From positions 1 to 7,631 of the forward strand of contig USKS01000060.1 of NCBI GenBank assembly GCA_900555345.1: DNA of 7,631 bases, read 5' to 3'. Made by a program: the position numbers and the translations under genes. Origin of the DNA: an uncultured Eubacteriales bacterium (GTDB lineage: Bacteria > Bacillota_A > Clostridia > Oscillospirales > CAG-272). Under the pieces are notes generated by a model. That model did not search any database, was not told the DNA's origin, and worked only from the letters and a program-made list of their open reading frames with translations. Positions 4,907-7,631 of the stretch are shown here, piece by piece (the first letter of the stretch is position 1; every line of letters starts with the position of its first letter).

Positions 4907-6769
4907 TCATATGTTTGCGCCGAAAGCGGCGCCTTCTATAAACTGCTTGTGCCATACAAGGAAAGTGTATGCCGTCCAGATCTTGCGCCTGTCGTGGGCG
5001 GGATCCGCAAGCATTGCCACAAGCTTGTCCTGATCGAAATATTCGCCTGCGACGTCTGACGTAAAGTATTCTTTTATTTTGGAAGAAAACTTTTCGTCGC
5101 AAAGCCAGCGGGCGATCGGAACGGGAAAGCCCTTTTTCTTTCTGTTTGCCCACTGGTCCGGCAGGGTCCTGTTGGCGGCGCGGCGCAGTATCTCTTTTGT
5201 GTCGCCCGCTATTTTGTACGAATCGGGATAAACGCCCGCGTCCTGCATGACCTCGCGGTCAAGGTAGGGAACACGCAGCTCAAGCGAATGAGCCATGCTC
5301 ATCTTGTCCGCCTTGAGCAGGATGTCGCCGGGCAGCCAAAGGTTAAGATCGAGATACTGCTTTTTGTCAAGCTCGGAAAGATCGCGCACTCGGTCGTATA
5401 TGGGAGCCGCGACCTCTCTTGCGGAGGGGCCCACGCGGTATTTCGGCTTCAGTATGTCATAAGCTTCTTTTTCGGGGAAAACCAGCGCCTGACCGATAAA
5501 CCAGTCCTCGGGTCTGCCGCTGCCCTTAATGATGAAATCGTGACCCTTGAAGTACGGCAGGTGCTGTGCCGCGCCCGATGCCGCACGGCGGATAAACGCG
5601 GGCAGCTTTTTGTACTTTCTCATGGTCGGCGTTTCGTCGTACCATTCGTATCCCGCGTATATTTCGTCCGCACCCTCACCCGAGAGCACAACGGTAACGT
5701 GCTGCTTTGCGAGCCTTGCGAGAAAATACAGGGGTACGGACGAGGGGTTGGACTGCGGTTCGTCCATGTGGTACTGGATATTTGCAAAAGCGTCTATGCA
5801 CTCCTCGGAGTTCAGCATATCGCGGTAGTTTTTGATGCCGAGTATATCGGAAAGCTCGCCCGCCTCATTTGTTTCGTCGAACTTGTGCGAGCCGTCGCCG
5901 GAGTCAAAGCCTACGGAAAATGTCTCGTCGGGCATAAGGCAGGCTGTGATGTAGCTTGAGTCAACGCCGCCGGAGAGGAACGCGCCCACCTTTACGTCGC
6001 TTATGCGGTGCGCCGCAACGGATTCATGTATTCTGGCGTCAAGCTCGTCGGTGCATTTTTCAAAGCTTTTATCTGTTTTATGCGAGAAATCGGCATCCCA
6101 GTAGCGCTCGATGTGCATTTCTCCCGCGTGCCATGTGAACCAGTGCGCCGGGGGCAGCTTGTACGTGCCTTTGAAAAACGTTTCGTCCATGGCGCTGAAC
6201 TGGAAGGTGAGATATGGGCGCAGCGCCTCGGGGTTTACCGCCGCTTTGTATTCGGGATGCTCGAAAAAGCTCTTTATCTCAGAGCCGAAAAGCAGCCCGC
6301 CGCCCTCGAGACGGGAGTAGTAAAACGGTTTTATGCCGAAGTAGTCGCGCGCGCCGTACAGCGTATTTGTGTTGGAATCCCATATGGCAAAGGAGAACAT
6401 GCCTCTCAGCTTTGCGGCGAGAGCGGTGCCGTACTGCTCCCAGCCGTGGATGAGTACCTCCGTGTCGCAGCGGGTCTTGAAAACGTGACCGTGGGCGATA
6501 AGCTCGTCGCGCAGGCTTTCAAAGTTGTACACCTCGCCGTTGTAAACGATGACGACGCTGCCGTCCTCGTTGTACATGGGCTGATGACCGTCGGAAAGGT
6601 CGATGATGCTCAGCCTGCGGTGACCGAGGGCAATGCTGTCGTACTTTCCGTCGCCGCTTATGTGGTAGCCCTCCATGTCGGGGCCGCGGTGTATTATCCT
6701 GTCAGCCATTTTGCGGATGACTTCGTTTCTGTTTACTATATTTCCGGTAAAGCCTACAATACCGCACAT
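4907..6769 (-). CDS. asnB: Glutamine-hydrolysing asparagine synthetase family protein (AsnB/AsnH-like amidotransferase)
   Basis: This 620-residue enzyme takes ammonia from glutamine and amidates an adenylated carboxylate. Family members either make asparagine or amidate peptidoglycan: Lactococcus AsnH acts on the D-Asp bridge, and Bacillus AsnB and Lactobacillus AsnB1 act on diaminopimelate. The start is fixed by the N-terminal nucleophile: MCGIVGF puts Cys at position 2, and AAAGGA lies about 9-10 nt upstream. A longer open frame upstream to 6952 is therefore not used. The class II glutaminase domain (1 to about 200) shows RIIHRGPD (24-31), RRLSIIDLS (51-59), YNGEVYN (76-82) and TRCDTE (99-104). 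The synthetase domain has the PP-loop LSGGVDSS (265-272), then LSGEGADEIYAGYEW and LELRVPYLD further on. It is the first gene of the operon, ahead of the Aslfm-like ligase and racemase, which favours a wall-amidation role. Ordinary asparagine synthesis remains possible. Confidence 0.92.
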   Translation of the reverse strand: MCGIVGFTGNIVNRNEVIRKMADRIIHRGPDMEGYHISGDGKYDSIALGHRRLSIIDLSDGHQPMYNEDGSVVIVYNGEVYNFESLRDELIAHGHVFKTRCDTEVLIHGWEQYGTALAAKLRGMFSFAIWDSNTNTLYGARDYFGIKPFYYSRLEGGGLLFGSEIKSFFEHPEYKAAVNPEALRPYLTFQFSAMDETFFKGTYKLPPAHWFTWHAGEMHIERYWDADFSHKTDKSFEKCTDELDARIHESVAAHRISDVKVGAFLSGGVDSSYITACLMPDETFSVGFDSGDGSHKFDETNEAGELSDILGIKNYRDMLNSEECIDAFANIQYHMDEPQSNPSSVPLYFLARLAKQHVTVVLSGEGADEIYAGYEWYDETPTMRKYKKLPAFIRRAASGAAQHLPYFKGHDFIIKGSGRPEDWFIGQALVFPEKEAYDILKPKYRVGPSAREVAAPIYDRVRDLSELDKKQYLDLNLWLPGDILLKADKMSMAHSLELRVPYLDREVMQDAGVYPDSYKIAGDTKEILRRAANRTLPDQWANRKKKGFPVPIARWLCDEKFSSKIKEYFTSDVAGEYFDQDKLVAMLADPAHDRRKIWTAYTFLVWHKQFIEGAAFGANI

Positions 6770-6826
6770 ATCGCTTGTTTCCTTTCGTATTGCCGTAAAG
6801 ACGCCGAAGCGCCGAAGATCTGTTGT

Positions 6827-6870
6827 GAAAGCCCGCATTGCCGATCGGCAATGCGGCGCGCGGCGCTTTC
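6827..6870 (-). repeat. Perfect 24-bp palindrome nested in a longer hairpin, asnB leader
   Basis: CCGCATTGCCGA followed directly by its reverse complement TCGGCAATGCGG occupies 6833-6856. GAAAGC (6827-6832) and GCTTTC (6865-6870) extend the structure with an 8-nt bulge. A second possible layer is AGCGCCGAAG near 6809-6818 against CTTTCGGCGCT near 6866-6876. A separate 7-bp stem, TGCGGCG/CGCCGCA, lies at 6894-6900/6914-6920. All are inside the predicted asnB 5' leader. There is no U-run, so simple termination is unlikely. A cis-regulatory RNA, a protein operator or a dispersed palindromic repeat are all possible. Confidence 0.8.
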
Positions 6871-6937
6871 GGCGCTGCGGTTGCAGTCGGGGCTGCGGCG
6901 AAGCAAAGAACATCGCCGCATAATGACTATCTAATGT

Positions 6938-6946
6938 AGTATAACA
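6938..6946 (-). promoter_or_regulatory. Candidate extended -10 promoter of the asnB-murE operon
   Basis: On the minus strand TGTTATACT (extended -10, TATACT at 6943-6938) is present with only a poor -35 (TTTATT) 17 bp upstream. The start would be near 6931, giving a leader of about 160 nt. The stretch 6947-7072 between this and the opposing promoter is A/T-rich with a weak AGGC/GCCT hairpin (6969-6979), and nothing else is recognised there. Confidence 0.55.
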
Positions 6947-7072
6947 TAACACGGCGAAAAAATAAAGAGGCAGAGCCTACTTTTTCGCTTTTTTCGGGCA
7001 CGTTGCGGCGCAGCATAGGCACGCGGATACGTTTCCCGGCAAAAAACAGATGCATAAAAATCGAAAAAAGTG

Positions 7073-7101
7073 TTGAAAATTTTAAGGGAATGTGATATTA
7101 T
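7073..7101 (+). promoter_or_regulatory. Promoter of the riboswitch-decarboxylase transcript
   Basis: TTGAAA (7073-7078), a 17-bp spacer and TATTAT (7096-7101), with TGA preceding the -10 (extended -10). Transcription would start near 7108, a few bases before the riboswitch P1 stem. Confidence 0.85.
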
Positions 7102-7115
7102 AAATGCGTAATATT

Positions 7116-7212
7116 CCGGTAAAAGGGAGTAGTCGGCGGCACTTATCCGCGTCTTCGGCGTCAGTACGGCAGAAATGCCCGCTTGAGAATTAAACGGCAA
7201 GACTTTTATCGG
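7116..7212 (+). ncRNA. yybP-ykoY (manganese) riboswitch aptamer
   Basis: The leader has the layout of the Mn2+-sensing yybP-ykoY RNA. P1 is a 10-bp helix, CCGGUAAAAG (7116-7125) with CUUUUAUCGG (7203-7212), one G-U pair. The conserved L1 segment GGGAGUAG (7125-7132) follows. P2 is GCGG/CCGC (7136-7139/7147-7150). The conserved CGUCAGUAC internal loop (7159-7167) precedes a GGCA-GAAA-UGCC helix, as in characterised members where CGUCA docks against L1 to form the metal site. The closing GCAAGAC before P1' (7197-7203) is also diagnostic. P4 is short or missing. The P1 3' strand is re-used by the following terminator, so metal binding should favour read-through (ON switch). The call rests on remembered consensus, not a covariance search. 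Confidence 0.87.
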
Positions 7213-7245
7213 GCGCTTCTTTCGGCGTCCGATAAAAGTCTTTTT
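7199..7245 (+). terminator. Riboswitch expression platform: intrinsic terminator
   Basis: GACTTTTATCGG (7201-7212) pairs perfectly with CCGATAAAAGTC (7229-7240). Inner GCGC/GCGT pairs continue the stem, AA/TT extends it outward, and U residues follow (7241-7245). Positions 7203-7212 also form the 3' strand of aptamer P1, so the two structures are mutually exclusive. Confidence 0.92.
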
Positions 7246-7252
7246 AGTTTTC

Positions 7253-7302
7253 GGGGCAGGACGCGTATTCCGGCGAAAGGCGCAGAGAAACGCCGCTGCC
7301 CC
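7253..7302 (+). repeat. Second leader hairpin between terminator and start codon
   Basis: GGGGCAG (7253-7259) pairs with CTGCCCC (7296-7302), and CGGCG (7271-7275) with CGCCG (7291-7295). The 3' strand is continuous and an 11-nt bulge sits on the 5' side. TTTT (7248-7251) and AAAA (7303-7306) can extend the base. It ends 37 nt before the ATG and leaves the ribosome site free. It matches no RNA family that I recognise. Confidence 0.6.
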
Positions 7303-7339
7303 AAAACATTTGAAATAACCGAAAAGAGGAAAGAGAAAT

Positions 7340-7576
7340 ATGGCAGAGCTGTTTTCAAACGTTCTGAATATCACATGGCGCGAAGTCGTCATGTGGGTGA
7401 TCGGCGCGGTGCTGATCTTTCTTGCTATCAAAAAGGATATGGAGCCGACGCTGCTGCTTCCTATCGGCTTCGGCGCGATCCTTGTAAACCTGCCGCTGTC
7501 CGGCGCGGTGAACCAGGTGTACGACGGCGCGACGGAAGAGGGGATCATCGACGTTCTGTTCAACGCGGGCATTGCG
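7340..7576 (+). CDS. Sodium-ion-translocating decarboxylase beta subunit (OadB/GcdB/MmdB family), N-terminal 79 codons
   Basis: The beta subunit is the integral-membrane part of oxaloacetate, glutaconyl-CoA or methylmalonyl-CoA decarboxylases, which couple decarboxylation to Na+ export. Only the start is present. The family hallmark is the first membrane segment (about residues 16-30) followed by LAIKKDMEPTLLLPIGFGAI (28-47) and VNLP, matching the beta-subunit pattern of LAI-x-K-x-x-EP-LLLPIGFG. GAGGA at 7326-7330 lies 9 nt before the ATG. The body, with the Na+-binding and carboxybiotin-contacting residues, is absent because genomic sequence ends at codon 79 (…FNAGIA), after which the frame reads adapter. 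The alpha (carboxyltransferase), gamma/delta and biotin-carrier subunits are not in the window, so the substrate cannot be assigned. Expression is probably controlled by the Mn2+-type riboswitch upstream, an unexpected pairing. Confidence 0.85.
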
Positions 7577-7631
7577 CTGTCTCTTATACACATCTCCGAG
7601 CCCACGAGACTAAGGCGAAGCTCGTATGCCG
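7577..7631 (+). other. Illumina Nextera adapter, index and P7 sequence (not genomic)
   Basis: CTGTCTCTTATACACATCT (7577-7595) is the transposase mosaic end. CCGAGCCCACGAGAC (7596-7610) is the Nextera read-2 extension. TAAGGCGA (7611-7618) equals the N701 index. The remainder is the P7 sequence ATCTCGTATGCCG with one difference (G instead of T at 7620). It should be trimmed. The apparent protein continuation LSLIHISEPT is adapter-encoded. Confidence 0.98.

Noticed and set aside
6770..6931. T-box or glutamine riboswitch in the asnB leader
   Set aside because: The T-box sequence and a specifier-loop arrangement are missing, and I could not match a known glutamine RNA consensus.
6770..6952. Upstream extension of the asnB frame by 61 codons
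   Set aside because: The glutaminase nucleophile must be Cys2 after the initiator Met. The extension covers the palindromic leader, is Arg-rich and has no family similarity.
6969..6990. Terminator from AGGC-AGA-GCCT followed by T-rich sequence
   Set aside because: The stem is only 4 bp, and no gene ends nearby on the plus strand.
6931..7605. Long minus-strand open frame beginning in the right end of the contig
   Set aside because: It starts inside adapter sequence (peptide EMCIRDS is adapter-encoded), lies antisense to the decarboxylase gene and the riboswitch, and resembles no protein family.

Overview
The window looks like one contig of a gut-type clostridial (Firmicute, probably Oscillospirales/Ruminococcaceae-like) genome or metagenome bin. 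The main body (about 450-7576) has a roughly 50% GC coding style, Shine-Dalgarno sites, sigma-A promoters, a class III (anaerobic) ribonucleotide reductase and the start of a sodium-pumping decarboxylase subunit. The taxon is inferred from gene content and style, not from a marker gene. Both ends are compromised. The left ~450 bp is a much more GC-rich GntR/YtrA-type regulator that joins nrdD in the middle of both genes. The right 55 bp (7577-7631) are Illumina Nextera adapter plus index sequence, not biology.

Layout. 1-453 (+): hairpin, promoter, YtrA-like operator and a truncated, N-terminally shortened GntR regulator. 447-974 (-): the first 176 codons of nrdD, cut at the junction. 975-1190: nrdD control region with two candidate promoters, four NrdR-box-like sites and a 16-bp inverted repeat. 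1289-1324: terminator of the next operon. 1356-6769 (-): four co-directional genes, transcribed asnB-like amidotransferase, then D-aspartate-ligase-like ATP-grasp enzyme, then aspartate/glutamate racemase, then MurE-type ligase. 6770-7072: structured asnB leader and asnB promoter. 7073-7339 (+): a strong extended -10 promoter, a yybP-ykoY (Mn2+) riboswitch with an overlapping terminator, and a second hairpin. 7340-7576 (+): the start of a sodium-translocating decarboxylase beta subunit, cut by the adapter.

How it works together. The four-gene minus-strand operon reads as a peptidoglycan side-chain module. The racemase would supply D-Asp, the Aslfm-like ATP-grasp enzyme would attach it to the third-position amino acid of the stem peptide, the AsnB/AsnH-type enzyme would amidate a carboxylate, and MurE would install that third residue. 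MurE lacks the Arg of the DNPR motif typical of meso-diaminopimelate enzymes, which fits a non-DAP (for example Lys) acceptor. This is inferred from homology and gene order. The most unusual point elsewhere is a complete Mn2+-type riboswitch, with its P1 strand shared by a terminator, placed in front of a decarboxylase/Na+ pump gene rather than a known manganese-homeostasis gene.
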